64,000 nucleotides of DNA from Gillisia xinjiangensis (GTDB taxonomy: Bacteria > Bacteroidota > Bacteroidia > Flavobacteriales > Flavobacteriaceae). Shown piece by piece: positions 27,560 to 36,116 of this stretch. The stretch spans positions 62,001 through 126,000 of the forward strand of contig NZ_JBKAHK010000003.1 in NCBI RefSeq assembly GCF_046298265.1, given 5' to 3'. A model generated the notes under the pieces. The model saw only the letters and a program-made list of their open reading frames with translations. It ran no database searches and was not told the origin of the DNA. A program made the translations under genes and the position numbers. Each line of letters opens with the position of its first letter. Position 1 is the stretch's first letter.

Positions 27560-27656
27560 TTAACCCTTCCGACTTAATCGGCAGAAGAATTCAGTTAAAT
27601 TAGAAACCTCCTGTTTCCGATTAACCCACCTTCCCTTTAAAGGGAAGGAGCCCTTT
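27560..27656. repeat. Copy C of a ~97-bp composite palindromic repeat
   Basis: Begins TTAACCCTTCCG and ends CTTCCCTTTAAAGGGAAGGAGCCC-like sequence. It is a diverged relative of two near-identical copies at 45289-45385 and 45495-45592. The last part is a perfect hairpin CTTCCCTTTAAAGGGAAG. Confidence 0.7.
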
Positions 27657-27716
27657 GCTCTTATTCTTATTATTTTAAACAAACTTAAATTTTAAAAATT
27701 TTAAAAGCTAAGATGC

Positions 27717-29306
27717 TTATTGGGCAAAATAGATGTAGATAAAGATCACCAATCCCGCAATTGCAATCCCAACAGGTTTTACAGCTTTCCAGGGTTGTAT
27801 ATCCACCTGTTTGGTATAATCTTCAATGTACGCCACCGGGTTTGGTTTCCATTTCCCAATAAGTATCATAATTATTACGTTCATCACGAACAAAATCGCC
27901 ATAACGTGCAGGTAATGGGGAAGCGCGCCTTCCTCCATAACGAAGTATTTCAGCAATAAGTAAATGAGGTAAAACCCTACCCCACTAAAAATGGCTATTT
28001 TCGCGGCTAAAGCGGGAATACGTTTCGTCAAATATCCAACAATTACGATGGTAAGAATTGGGATACTATATGCTCCGTTAACTTCCTGAAGATATCCAAA
28101 AAGACCCATTGGGGCATTTGCTATCAAAGGGGCGATAAACATGGACAGGATTGCCAGCAGGATCCCAAACTGTTTTCCTTTTTTCACCACTGTACGTTCT
28201 GTAGCTTCCTGATTGAAATACTGCTTATAAATATCTACCCCAAAAAGGGTCACTGAACTTTGAAGCGCACTGTTGAATGAACTTAAAATGGCGCCAAATA
28301 AAACCGCGGCAAAAAATCCTATCAATGGTGCAGGCAAGACTGCATTTACAAGTGCCGGATAGGCCTGATCTGCATTTTCAAGTTTTCCCTCAAACAGGTG
28401 CCAGGCGATAATCCCCGGAAGCACGACCATTATTGGCCCAAGAATTTTAATAAAAGCCGCCAGCATAAGCCCCTTTTGACCTTCTTTTAGATTTTTTGCA
28501 GCCAGTGCCCGCTGAATAATGGCCTGATTGGTACCCCAGTAAAAAAGCTGAACAAGCATCATTCCTGTAAATATGGTATAAAATGGCACCGAGGCATCCG
28601 GTCCTCCAATGGAATTGAATTTTTCTGGATTGGAATCTACAAGAACTTCGAGTCCATTGATGATCCCACCATCCCCTATGGCCATAAGGCCAAAAACAGG
28701 GATCATAAGCCCTCCAATCAATAAACCTATGGCATTAACAGTATCTGAAACCGCTACTGCTTTTAATCCTCCAAAAATGGCATAAATGGAACCTATAATC
28801 CCAATTCCCCATACCGAGAGCCAAAGGGCGGTATTTTCAGAAACGCCCAACATCTCGGGAACCCCAAACATAGTGCTAAGCGCCAAACCTCCGGAATATA
28901 AAACAATGGGTAAAAAAATGATCATATAACCGGAAAGAAACAGCGCTGAAACCAGCGTTTTGGTCATTTTATCATACCGCCTCTCCAGAAACTGCGGGAC
29001 CGTTGTGAGTCCGCCCTTTAAATACCGTGGCAAGAGGAACAGTGCAGTGATTACAATAGCGATTGCAGCCAGGGTTTCCCAGGCCATCACAAGAATACCT
29101 TCGGAAAATGCCTGTCCGTTCAAGCCTACAATTTGCTCTGTGGAAAGATTGGTAAGCAGCACAGAACCGGCAATTACCCCTGCCGTAAGACTTCTCCCTC
29201 CCAGAAAATAGCCATCGCTGGAACTTTCATCTGTTTTACGGGTAGCCCAATAGGCAATAATCGCTACCAAAGCGGTAAATCCAACGAAGGATAAAATTCC
29301 AACCAT
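27717..29306 (-). CDS. Sodium/solute symporter of the SGLT family (probable galactose importer)
   Basis: A 529-residue inner-membrane protein of the SSS family with about 14 helices. The motif FLGGRSL followed by GSVLLTNLSTEQIVGLNGQAFSEG (about residues 50-71) resembles Vibrio vSGLT and its Na+/substrate site. The C-terminal half retains the amphipathic loop and last helices. It would bring in galactose (or glucose) with Na+. It is encoded just downstream of galM on the minus strand, but has its own operator at 29356-29372 between galM and its start, matching the galK operator; this ties it to the galactose regulon. Confidence 0.88.
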   Translation of the reverse strand: MVGILSFVGFTALVAIIAYWATRKTDESSSDGYFLGGRSLTAGVIAGSVLLTNLSTEQIVGLNGQAFSEGILVMAWETLAAIAIVITALFLLPRYLKGGLTTVPQFLERRYDKMTKTLVSALFLSGYMIIFLPIVLYSGGLALSTMFGVPEMLGVSENTALWLSVWGIGIIGSIYAIFGGLKAVAVSDTVNAIGLLIGGLMIPVFGLMAIGDGGIINGLEVLVDSNPEKFNSIGGPDASVPFYTIFTGMMLVQLFYWGTNQAIIQRALAAKNLKEGQKGLMLAAFIKILGPIMVVLPGIIAWHLFEGKLENADQAYPALVNAVLPAPLIGFFAAVLFGAILSSFNSALQSSVTLFGVDIYKQYFNQEATERTVVKKGKQFGILLAILSMFIAPLIANAPMGLFGYLQEVNGAYSIPILTIVIVGYLTKRIPALAAKIAIFSGVGFYLIYLLLKYFVMEEGALPHYLHVMAILFVMNVIIMILIGKWKPNPVAYIEDYTKQVDIQPWKAVKPVGIAIAGLVIFIYIYFAQ

Positions 29307-29355
29307 AATTGTTGCGCTTTTAAAATTTTGCTAATATAAAATTTTAAATGTGGTG

Positions 29356-29372
29356 AACGTATTATCTACATT
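29356..29372. promoter_or_regulatory. Putative operator before the SGLT gene
   Basis: AACGTA-N5-TACATT, the same pattern (in inverted reading) as AATGTA-N5-TACGTT in the regulator/galK promoter. It lies 50 bp upstream of the symporter start and just after the galM stop. Confidence 0.65.
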
Positions 29373-29377
29373 TATAA

Positions 29378-30379
29378 TTACCTTATTCTGAATTTAAATA
29401 CCGAACGATTTAAATATTTTTCCCCCGGTTCCAGAATTGAATTTGGGAAATTAGCCTGATTTGGAGCATCCGGAAAATTCTGGGTTTCAATACATATCGA
29501 TGGAAAAGCATCAGAAATCTCTGTTTGATACCGCCATTTTCGCGGTAATTTTTCAGGAATATAAACCACTACGGAAGGCTGATTTGTTTCCACCTGCATT
29601 TCAATTCCGGTTGCCGGAGCATACAGGGAAGCCGCGATGCTGGTATTTTCTTTCAGCACAAAAGTATCATCCAGAGCTGTTTGCTGAATTTTCCTTTCTT
29701 CTGAAAAATCTTTAGCATGTCCCTTTAATGAGGTGAAATCTCCTGAAGGCCTTAATTCTTTATCTGTATCAAGAATTCTTTCTGCATTTATGAACAGACT
29801 ATGTTCGCTCACATTCCCTTTTCCGTTCAAATTGAAATAGGTGTGATTGGTGAGATTTACCGGACTGCTTTCAGAAGTTGCAACGGTGTATTCAACAATA
29901 AGCTCATTTTTAGAGGTCAACGTATATTTTACTTCAATTTCCAGTCTTCCGGGATAGCCTTCTTCCCTATCTTCAGAAACACAACTTAAAATCAGTGACG
30001 GATCTGTTCCTGAAATCTCTGTTTCAAGTTTCCATATTTTAGTTTGAAATCCGCGGAAACCACCATGAAGATGAGAGCCATTTTTCTGATAAAGTTCATA
30101 GGTTTTACCATTTAGCCGAAAACTTCCGTTAGAGATCCTGCCTGCATATCTTCCCACCGATGCCCCAAAACACTTGTTTTCTTCAGCATAATTTTCAGAG
30201 ATATAATCTTCGGAATTTTTAGGCCCCACCACTACATTAACAGGTTTTCCGTTTTTATCTTTTAGGATTAAACTAAAAATTGAAGCTCCAAGACTCAGGA
30301 CCTGTAGTTGAGTTCCCTGCTTGTTGGAAAGGGTATAGATCTTTAAATGTTCGGGGGAAGGATTTGAACTTTGATTCAT
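29378..30379 (-). CDS. galM: Aldose 1-epimerase (mutarotase)
   Basis: A 333-residue cytoplasmic enzyme interconverting alpha and beta anomers of galactose/glucose, which supplies alpha-galactose to galactokinase. Landmarks include SVGRYAGRISNG (about residues 73-84), HLHGG with the first active-site His, LTNHTYFNLNG with the catalytic His, and CIETQNFPDAPN with the catalytic Glu near residue 300. No signal peptide is present. It stands 71 nt upstream of the symporter gene on the same strand. No copy of the galactose operator was found upstream of it. Confidence 0.93.
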   Translation of the reverse strand: MNQSSNPSPEHLKIYTLSNKQGTQLQVLSLGASIFSLILKDKNGKPVNVVVGPKNSEDYISENYAEENKCFGASVGRYAGRISNGSFRLNGKTYELYQKNGSHLHGGFRGFQTKIWKLETEISGTDPSLILSCVSEDREEGYPGRLEIEVKYTLTSKNELIVEYTVATSESSPVNLTNHTYFNLNGKGNVSEHSLFINAERILDTDKELRPSGDFTSLKGHAKDFSEERKIQQTALDDTFVLKENTSIAASLYAPATGIEMQVETNQPSVVVYIPEKLPRKWRYQTEISDAFPSICIETQNFPDAPNQANFPNSILEPGEKYLNRSVFKFRIR

Positions 30380-30481
30380 AAACCGGAGTATATTAAGTGG
30401 GACTATTTTCTGCAGATTCCTTCTGAAATGAATTCCTTTAGAAAACGTCTTCCAAAGAAAGGACTTTTTCGGGGATTTTAA

Positions 30482-30540
30482 AAGTGACGAAGTGATGTTG
30501 TGATGAAGTGACGGGGTGATGAAGTGATGTTGTGACGTTG
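30482..30540. repeat. Degenerate GTGATGAAGTGACG-type tandem repeat
   Basis: Short imperfect units of the form GTGATGTTGTGATGAAGTGACG are strung together over about 60 bases between galM and the DUF1456 gene. Similar degenerate TCATCA/GATGAT stretches occur at 47262-47290, 50818-50845 and 52361-52412. Confidence 0.5.
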
Positions 30541-30571
30541 TTTCTAATAAAAATAGGATGGGGTTTGAATT

Positions 30572-30602
30572 TTGAATTTTGAATTTAAATCACGTACTTT
30601 TG
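30572..30602 (+). promoter_or_regulatory. Promoter of the DUF1456 gene
   Basis: TACTTTTG (30595-30602) fits TAnnTTTG; TTG (30572-30574) lies 20 bases upstream. The ATG at 30608 starts only five bases after the -7 element, so the transcript would be leaderless or nearly so. Confidence 0.65.
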
Positions 30603-30607
30603 CTGCT

Positions 30608-30865
30608 ATGGCATTATCAAACAACGACATTTTCAAAAAACTGAGGGTTGCGCTTAAATTGCGTGATGACGATATAGTAGAAATTTGTTCCCTGGTAGAT
30701 TTCAAGGTAACAAAAAGTGAACTGGGAGCGATCTTTCGGGCAGAAGATCATCCAAAATACATGGAATGCGGAGACCAGTTCCTAAGGAATTTCCTAAACG
30801 GACTTGTAATCCATAAACGAGGAGTGATGCCGAAGAAAGAGCCGGGAAACAAGAATCAGGAATAA
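30608..30865 (+). CDS. DUF1456 (YehS-like) protein
   Basis: An 85-residue protein with a single DUF1456 unit: MALSNNDIFKKLRVALKLRDDDIVEIC, then FRAEDHPKYMECGDQFLRNFLNGL. E. coli YehS has two such units. The biochemical role is unknown. I start at ATG 30608 because everything upstream overlaps the promoter. The family is found alone in many genomes, and here it is a single gene convergent with sucC, sharing the two-way terminator at 30968-30994. Confidence 0.82.
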   Translation: MALSNNDIFKKLRVALKLRDDDIVEICSLVDFKVTKSELGAIFRAEDHPKYMECGDQFLRNFLNGLVIHKRGVMPKKEPGNKNQE

Positions 30866-30967
30866 TTGAGATGTGAGTATTGAGTCTTGGTTCTTAGCTC
30901 CTGCAGTTACGCCAAAGGCGGAACGACCTTAACTCTTTACCGGACATTACTGAAAAAATTATAAACA

Positions 30968-30994
30968 AAAAATCCCGGCAAAACCGGGATTTTT
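30968..30994. terminator. Two-way terminator between DUF1456 gene and sucC
   Basis: Perfect 11-bp stem AAAAATCCCGG / CCGGGATTTTT with loop CAAAA. The A and T flanks give a U tract in both directions, matching the convergent genes. Confidence 0.9.
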
Positions 30995-31014
30995 CTGTTT
31001 TATATAAGTTCTAC

Positions 31015-32208
31015 TTATTTAAGAGCTTCCTGAACTTTATCTGCAGCTTCCTGAAATTCGGTAGCACTGAAAAAGTTGAATCCGCTGTTGTCGATAATTT
31101 CTTTAGCTATATCGGCATTGGTTCCCTGTAAACGAACGATGATAGGCACTTTTACCGCATCCCCCATATTTTTACAGGCATCTACAATACCCTGAGCTAC
31201 ACGGTCACAACGTACAATTCCACCAAAAATATTGATGAGGATTGCTTTTACCTTGTCATCCTTCAGGATAAGTCTTAATGCTTCTTCCACACGTTTTGCA
31301 TCTGCAGTACCACCTACATCAAGGAAGTTTGCAGGTTCACCACCTGCCTGCTTGATAAGGTCCATAGTTGCCATTGCAAGACCGGCACCGTTTACCATAC
31401 AACCCACGTTTCCGTCAAGATCCACATAGTTAAGTCCCACTCTTTTAGCTTCTACTTCCACAGGATTTTCCTCGCGAATATCCCTCATTTCAGCATAGTC
31501 TTTATGACGGAATAAGGCATTGTCATCTATGGTAACCTTGGCATCAACTGCCATAATTTTATCATCACTGGTCTTTAAAACCGGATTGATTTCAAATAAA
31601 GAAGAGTCGGATTTATCGAAAGCCGTGTAAAGGGCCATCACAAACTTGGTCATTTCTTTAAAAGCAGTTCCGCTTAACCCTAGATTAAAAGCAATTCTTC
31701 TGGCCTGGAAAGGCATTAAACCTACCGAAGGATCGATTTCTTCAGTAAAGATCAATTCAGGAGTTTCTTCAGCAACAGTTTCTATATCCATACCACCTTC
31801 GGTAGAATACATGATCATATTACGTCCTGTACTACGGTTCAATAAAACAGACATATAATATTCTTCGGGCTCATTGGCTCCCGGGTAATACACATCTTCA
31901 GCAATCAATACCTTATGTACCCTTTTTCCTTCCGCAGAAGTTTGAGGAGTTACAAGATCCATCCCGATGATTTGTCCGGTGATGTCTTCAACTTCTTTCA
32001 GGTTTTTGGCAATTTTCACTCCACCACCTTTTCCACGGCCACCGGCGTGAACCTGTGCTTTAATCACGTGCCAACCTGTTCCGGTTAGTGCGGTAAGTTC
32101 CTTGGCAGCATCTACTGCTTCTTTTGCATTATGAGCAACAATACCACGCTGAATGCGCACGCCAAAGCTGCTTAAAATTTCTTTTCCTTGATACTCGTGT
32201 ATGTTCAT
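31015..32208 (-). CDS. sucC: Succinyl-CoA synthetase, beta subunit
   Basis: A 397-residue ATP-grasp subunit of the TCA-cycle enzyme that makes ATP or GTP from succinyl-CoA. It starts with MNIHEYQGKEILSSFG and shows the ATP-grasp KAQVHAGGRGKGGGVKIA (about 51-68), the Mg-binding FEINPV and the CoA-ligase motif GGIVRCDRVAQGI near residue 325. Length is normal. The alpha subunit gene (sucD) is not adjacent, which is common in Bacteroidetes. It has a clear own promoter at 32243-32273. Confidence 0.97.
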   Translation of the reverse strand: MNIHEYQGKEILSSFGVRIQRGIVAHNAKEAVDAAKELTALTGTGWHVIKAQVHAGGRGKGGGVKIAKNLKEVEDITGQIIGMDLVTPQTSAEGKRVHKVLIAEDVYYPGANEPEEYYMSVLLNRSTGRNMIMYSTEGGMDIETVAEETPELIFTEEIDPSVGLMPFQARRIAFNLGLSGTAFKEMTKFVMALYTAFDKSDSSLFEINPVLKTSDDKIMAVDAKVTIDDNALFRHKDYAEMRDIREENPVEVEAKRVGLNYVDLDGNVGCMVNGAGLAMATMDLIKQAGGEPANFLDVGGTADAKRVEEALRLILKDDKVKAILINIFGGIVRCDRVAQGIVDACKNMGDAVKVPIIVRLQGTNADIAKEIIDNSGFNFFSATEFQEAADKVQEALK

Positions 32209-32242
32209 AATCTGCTTTTTCTTCAGTAATTAATACGGTGAA

Positions 32243-32273
32243 CAAAAGTAACAAATGTAATAAGATGAACCAA
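32243..32273 (-). promoter_or_regulatory. Promoter of sucC
   Basis: On the minus strand TTG (32271-32273) is separated by 20 bases from TACTTTTG (32243-32250), an exact Bacteroidetes-type promoter. The leader is about 30 nt. Confidence 0.8.
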
Positions 32274-32546
32274 TCTTTTTTGAGATTATGATTTCCAGAG
32301 GCTTTGCTCCTGTTTTTGATCCAATTTCATCATCTGTTCCTATATTTTTTTCTCAAAATGGAGCTGCAATAATGAATTTTAAACGAAAATTATTGTTAAA
32401 AAAATAATTGAAAACCTGAATTTCACAGCTCAAAAGTGAGGAAATTTTGTATCAAAAGCTTGAAACACCCTATTTTTACTGAGATTTTCCCTATATCGTT
32501 TTAGTGATTTTTTTCAAAAAAATGATGCTTGATAAAGTATCTACCT
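32274..32546. other. AT-rich gene-free stretch between sucC and MFS promoters
   Basis: No reading frame, repeat or hairpin of note was seen here; it separates the diverging promoters of sucC and the MFS gene. Confidence 0.4.
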
Positions 32547-32665
32547 TATTTTTGCACCATAATTTATAAGATGTAATTTCTGGAGGTAAGAAATAGGAAA
32601 AAATAATCAAAAACCTCTATGATCTTAGGAATTAGACCCATGTACGGGATTAAAATTTAGTCAAA
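32547..32665 (+). promoter_or_regulatory. Promoter and ~105-nt leader of the MFS gene, shared element with lysA
   Basis: TATTTTTG (32547-32554) is the -7 element; a TTG at 32529 is 15 bases upstream, closer than usual. The leader holds GAGGTA...ACCTC (a possible 5-bp stem) and, at 32630-32658, a segment beginning AATTAGACCCAT with GGGATTAAAA following. This is nearly the same as 34078-34105 before lysA: only five mismatches and one gap over 28 nt, ending seven or eight bases before each start codon. It could form a CCC/GGG hairpin over the ribosome entry site. Confidence 0.55.
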
Positions 32666-33844
32666 ATGAAGAAGGCACTCATCGCATTAGCCATTGGAGG
32701 GTTTGGGATTGGAATGACAGAATTTGTTATTATGGGGATCCTGCCCAATGTTGCAGAAGATTTAAAAATTACTATCCCACAGGCAGGGCATTTCATTTCT
32801 GCCTACGCGCTTGGCGTTGTGGTAGGAGCACCAATTATTACAGGGATAGCAGGAAGATGGCCGGCCCATAAGATCCTTATGTGGTTAATGGTATGGTTTA
32901 CCGTATTCAATACCCTCTCCGGCTTCGCAAATTCTTATAATACTTTAATGGCAGTTCGTTTTTTATCGGGTTTGCCACACGGTGCCTTTTTTGGTATTGG
33001 AGCTGTAGTAGCCGGAAAGCTGGCCAAACCCGGAAAATCGGCGCAGGCAATTGCAATGATGTTTACAGGTTTAACCCTTGCCAATGTATTGGGAGTTCCC
33101 TTAGGCACCTTTTTAGGTCAGCATTTTAGCTGGGGAGTTTCATTCATGGCGGTGGGAGTTGTTGGGATTCTTGCAGTACTCGCAGTAAAATTCTGGATGC
33201 CCGAACTGCCAAAATCATCTTCCAATGGCCTGCGGAAGGATCTAAAAGTTCTAAAACGGGGCGAATTATGGATGGTTTTCTTTCTTACCACCATTGGTAC
33301 CGGCGGATTTTTCGCGTGGTACAGTTATATCGCTCCTCTAATAACAGATGTAGCCGGACATCCGGAAGGAATGGTAAGTTATGTAATGATCCTGGCAGGA
33401 CTTGGGATGGTTGCAGGGAATTTTATCGGAGCCAAACTCGCTGAAAAATACTCCCCCATCAATGCTGTAGTTATAACTCTTGTCATAATGGTAGTTTTAT
33501 TGCTTAGCAATACCTTTTTTGCAGATGATAAAATTGCTGTATTGGTATTGACCTTCCTGATAAGCACCTTTGCTTTTTGTCTTGCTACTCCCATTCAAAT
33601 GGCAATGATCACTACTGCAAAAGGATCTGAAATGCTTGGCTCTTCCCTTAACCAAAGTGCCTTTAACGTTGGAAATGCGAGCGGAGCTTATTTCGCCGGT
33701 CTACCAATTGCCATGGGTTACGGGATAGGATCGGCAACGCTCGTAGGTGCTGCAATGGCCGGAACTGGAGTATTTATTGCGCTCGGAATTATTTTGATGC
33801 GTAGAAAAGGAGTGAAAGAACAAAGCCAATTAGCCTTTGAATAA
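32666..33844 (+). CDS. MFS transporter, drug:H+ antiporter-1/AraJ-like
   Basis: A 392-residue inner-membrane protein with 12 predicted helices. The opening KKALIALAIGGFGIGMTEFVIMGILPNVAEDL is the pattern of the DHA1 exporters such as AraJ/YdhP/PbuE-type proteins, followed by the motif-A loop IAGRWPAHKILM. These export sugars, nucleosides, amino acids or drugs. Its leader is related to that of lysA, the next gene on the same strand (267 nt on), which suggests shared control and hints that the exported compound may be lysine or a related amine. That link is inference. Confidence 0.85.
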   Translation: MKKALIALAIGGFGIGMTEFVIMGILPNVAEDLKITIPQAGHFISAYALGVVVGAPIITGIAGRWPAHKILMWLMVWFTVFNTLSGFANSYNTLMAVRFLSGLPHGAFFGIGAVVAGKLAKPGKSAQAIAMMFTGLTLANVLGVPLGTFLGQHFSWGVSFMAVGVVGILAVLAVKFWMPELPKSSSNGLRKDLKVLKRGELWMVFFLTTIGTGGFFAWYSYIAPLITDVAGHPEGMVSYVMILAGLGMVAGNFIGAKLAEKYSPINAVVITLVIMVVLLLSNTFFADDKIAVLVLTFLISTFAFCLATPIQMAMITTAKGSEMLGSSLNQSAFNVGNASGAYFAGLPIAMGYGIGSATLVGAAMAGTGVFIALGIILMRRKGVKEQSQLAFE

Positions 33845-33940
33845 TAAGGACTCCTAAGCCTTTTTTACTGAAATTTAAAAGTAATAAAGTATGGTAAGGT
33901 TTTAAACATTTATTCGGATTATGTTTTATTTTGGTATTAC

Positions 33941-34111
33941 TTGCAGTAAATTAAAAATCTAAATTATTTTTGCCGACCAATAAAGTACCCTGTGCAAAAT
34001 CACGAGGTATTTAAATGCAGGAAACATCCATTATCCCGATGAGAATCAGTCCAAATATTTAGGACGGACATTGGGGGAATTAAACCCATTGCTGGGATTA
34101 AATTTGAATAA
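33941..34111 (+). promoter_or_regulatory. Promoter and ~130-nt leader of lysA, shared element with MFS gene
   Basis: TTG (33941-33943), 21-base spacer, TATTTTTG (33965-33972): an exact promoter. The leader shares with 32547-32665 the blocks GAGGTA, AGGAAA, TTAGGA and, at 34078-34105, AATTAAACCCAT...GGGATTAAATTT. An extra stem GTCC/GGAC lies at about 34049-34064, and ATCCC near 34033 could pair with the GGGAT at 34094. The arrangement looks like a translation-controlling leader RNA; it does not match the lysine L-box as I remember it. Confidence 0.55.
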
Positions 34112-35332
34112 ATGAAAGATCAAGACCTAATTACAATCGCTAAAGAATTTGAAAGTCCGGTATATGTTTATGATGCTGAAAAAATTATGTTTCAGTATAA
34201 ACGATTAACCAATGCTTTTTCAGAAATAAAAAAGCTTCGCATCAATTACGCTGCAAAGGCACTCTCGAATATCTCCATTTTAAAACTGATGAACAAAATG
34301 GGTTCCGGTTTGGATACCGTTAGTATTCAGGAGGTGAGACTGGGCTTGAAAGCAGGTTTTGATCCATCAAAGATAATTTATACACCCAATGGCGTTTCTC
34401 TGGAAGAAATAGAGCAAGTCACCAAACTTGGAGCACAAATAAATATCGATAATTTATCAATACTGGAACAATTTGGCACACGGCATCCTAAAGTTCCGGT
34501 GTGCATCAGGATCAATCCGCATGTAATGGCAGGTGGAAACACCAATATTTCTGTGGGGCACATCGATTCAAAATTCGGGATCTCCATACACCAGATCCCG
34601 CATTTACTTCGTATCGTGGAAAATACCGGGATGAACATTAACGGGATCCATATGCATACCGGAAGCGATATTCTGGACATTGAAGTGTTTTTATATGCAT
34701 CGGAAATCCTTTTTGATACCGCAAAGCATTTCAAAGATCTGGAGTTTCTGGATTTTGGAAGCGGCTTCAAAGTCCCTTATAAACAAGGTGATATCGAGAC
34801 CAATATTGAAGAGCTGGGTGAGAAACTAAGTACAAAATTCAAATCCTTTTGTGAAGAATACGGTCGTAAACTTACGCTGGCTTTCGAGCCTGGAAAATTC
34901 CTGGTAAGCGAGGCCGGGCAATTTGTTGCAAAGGTAAATGTGATCAAGCAAACCACTTCCACGGTTTTTGCCGGGATAGATTCCGGATTCAATCATTTAA
35001 TAAGGCCAATGCTTTACGGATCCCGGCATGAGATAAGGAATATTTCGCATCCGGAGGGAAAAGAACGTTTCTATTCTGTAGTAGGTTACATTTGTGAGAC
35101 CGATACGTTTGCCACCAACCGAAGGATCTCCGAGATCAAGGAAGGTGATTTGCTCGCGTTTAGCAATGCCGGAGCCTATTGTTTCACGATGGCCAGCAAT
35201 TACAATTCCCGCTACCGCCCCGCGGAAGTATTATGGTATAATGAAACAGCTCATTTGATAAGGGAACGTGAGGATTTTGACGATCTTTTAAGGCATCAGG
35301 TGGAAATGGACTTTGATAAGGTGGAAGCTTAG
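34112..35332 (+). CDS. lysA: Diaminopimelate decarboxylase
   Basis: A 406-residue PLP enzyme of the alanine-racemase fold (group IV decarboxylase) that makes L-lysine from meso-diaminopimelate. The PLP lysine is Lys49 in INYAAKALSN; further landmarks are HMHTGSDI (phosphate/substrate loop), LDFGSGFKVPY, and the C-terminal VGYICETDTFA with the active-site Cys of the partner subunit, then NAGAYCFTMASNYN. Length is typical. It is transcribed from its own promoter with a structured leader. Confidence 0.93.
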   Translation: MKDQDLITIAKEFESPVYVYDAEKIMFQYKRLTNAFSEIKKLRINYAAKALSNISILKLMNKMGSGLDTVSIQEVRLGLKAGFDPSKIIYTPNGVSLEEIEQVTKLGAQINIDNLSILEQFGTRHPKVPVCIRINPHVMAGGNTNISVGHIDSKFGISIHQIPHLLRIVENTGMNINGIHMHTGSDILDIEVFLYASEILFDTAKHFKDLEFLDFGSGFKVPYKQGDIETNIEELGEKLSTKFKSFCEEYGRKLTLAFEPGKFLVSEAGQFVAKVNVIKQTTSTVFAGIDSGFNHLIRPMLYGSRHEIRNISHPEGKERFYSVVGYICETDTFATNRRISEIKEGDLLAFSNAGAYCFTMASNYNSRYRPAEVLWYNETAHLIREREDFDDLLRHQVEMDFDKVEA

Positions 35333-35411
35333 CAGGTAAAGCTTACCGATTTTTGAGGGAAAAGAATTTGTATATCCGTTAAGATACCCAAAAGGCAAAT
35401 TTGAACTAAAA

Positions 35412-35470
35412 GTGTCACGTCGAGCGCAGTCGAGACGTTGTTGTTTGACCCTTCGACTGCGCTCAGGGGA
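35412..35470. repeat. Inverted repeat GAGCGCAGTCGA / TCGACTGCGCTC after lysA
   Basis: GAGCGCAGTCGA (35422-35433) pairs perfectly with TCGACTGCGCTC (35453-35464), 19-nt loop. The first arm lies in the larger motif GTCACGTCGAGCGCAGTCGA, which recurs at 48339-48365. It may act as terminator-like structure for lysA, but the type is a scattered intergenic repeat. Confidence 0.7.
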
Positions 35471-35573
35471 ACAAAAAGTGTTTTTAGGTTTCTAAACGGA
35501 TAAGCATAAAAGAATTATCCCGATTATTGAGACTAAAAAACACCTTAGATTGTTAAAGACCAATTCCGAAATA

Positions 35574-36116
35574 ATGAGCCTTTATTTTATCGCTTTAATT
35601 CCTCCTGAAGCACTTTGCGAACGTATCCGATTATTGAAGCTGGAGATTGCCGATAAATACGAAGCCAAACACGCACTTAAACTTCCCGCCCATATCACCC
35701 TGCAAATCCCCTTCCGCATCCCAAATGAAAATGAATCCGACCTTATAGAACTACTGAAAGGTTTTGCTGCAAAACAACATAGTTTTACAATAAAAATTTT
35801 TGGATTTAGAAAGTTTTCTAATCGTATAATCTTTGCTGATGTAGAAACAAAACAGCCGGTAATTGAACTTTATGAAAGCTTGCAGGACCTTCTTACCACC
35901 CATCTCAATTTAAAAGATCACGAAAAGACATCTAAAATAGATCCTCACTTTACCCTGGCATCCCGTGATCTGAATCATCGCATCTTCCCAACCGTCTGGG
36001 CCGATTTTAAAGAACGGGAATTTCAGGATTCTTTTCAGGCAAAAAGTATTTTCCTTTTAAAACACAATGGAAAAAACTGGGATATTTTTAAGGAATTTGA
36101 GTTTGCGAAACTCTAA
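35574..36116 (+). CDS. 2H phosphoesterase (2'-5' RNA ligase-like)
   Basis: A 180-residue protein with two HxTx motifs, HITL at residues 40-43 and HFTL at 125-128, the signature of 2H phosphoesterases (2'-5' RNA ligase/cyclic phosphodiesterase group). These act on 2',3'-cyclic or 2'-5' phosphodiester bonds in RNA or nucleotides; the natural substrate here is unknown. I start at ATG 35574 (MSLYFIALIPP) rather than at an upstream TTG. The 3' end overlaps the convergent PfkB kinase gene by 4 nt. Confidence 0.82.
   Translation: MSLYFIALIPPEALCERIRLLKLEIADKYEAKHALKLPAHITLQIPFRIPNENESDLIELLKGFAAKQHSFTIKIFGFRKFSNRIIFADVETKQPVIELYESLQDLLTTHLNLKDHEKTSKIDPHFTLASRDLNHRIFPTVWADFKEREFQDSFQAKSIFLLKHNGKNWDIFKEFEFAKL

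Noticed and set aside
33973..34111. Classic lysine riboswitch (L-box) before lysA
   Set aside because: The leader is too short and lacks the L-box core sequences as I know them; kept only as an unclassified leader.
35412..35470. CRISPR-like repeat because of the repeated GAGCGCAGTCGA
   Set aside because: Only one inverted pair, no regular spacers and no cas genes anywhere in the window.
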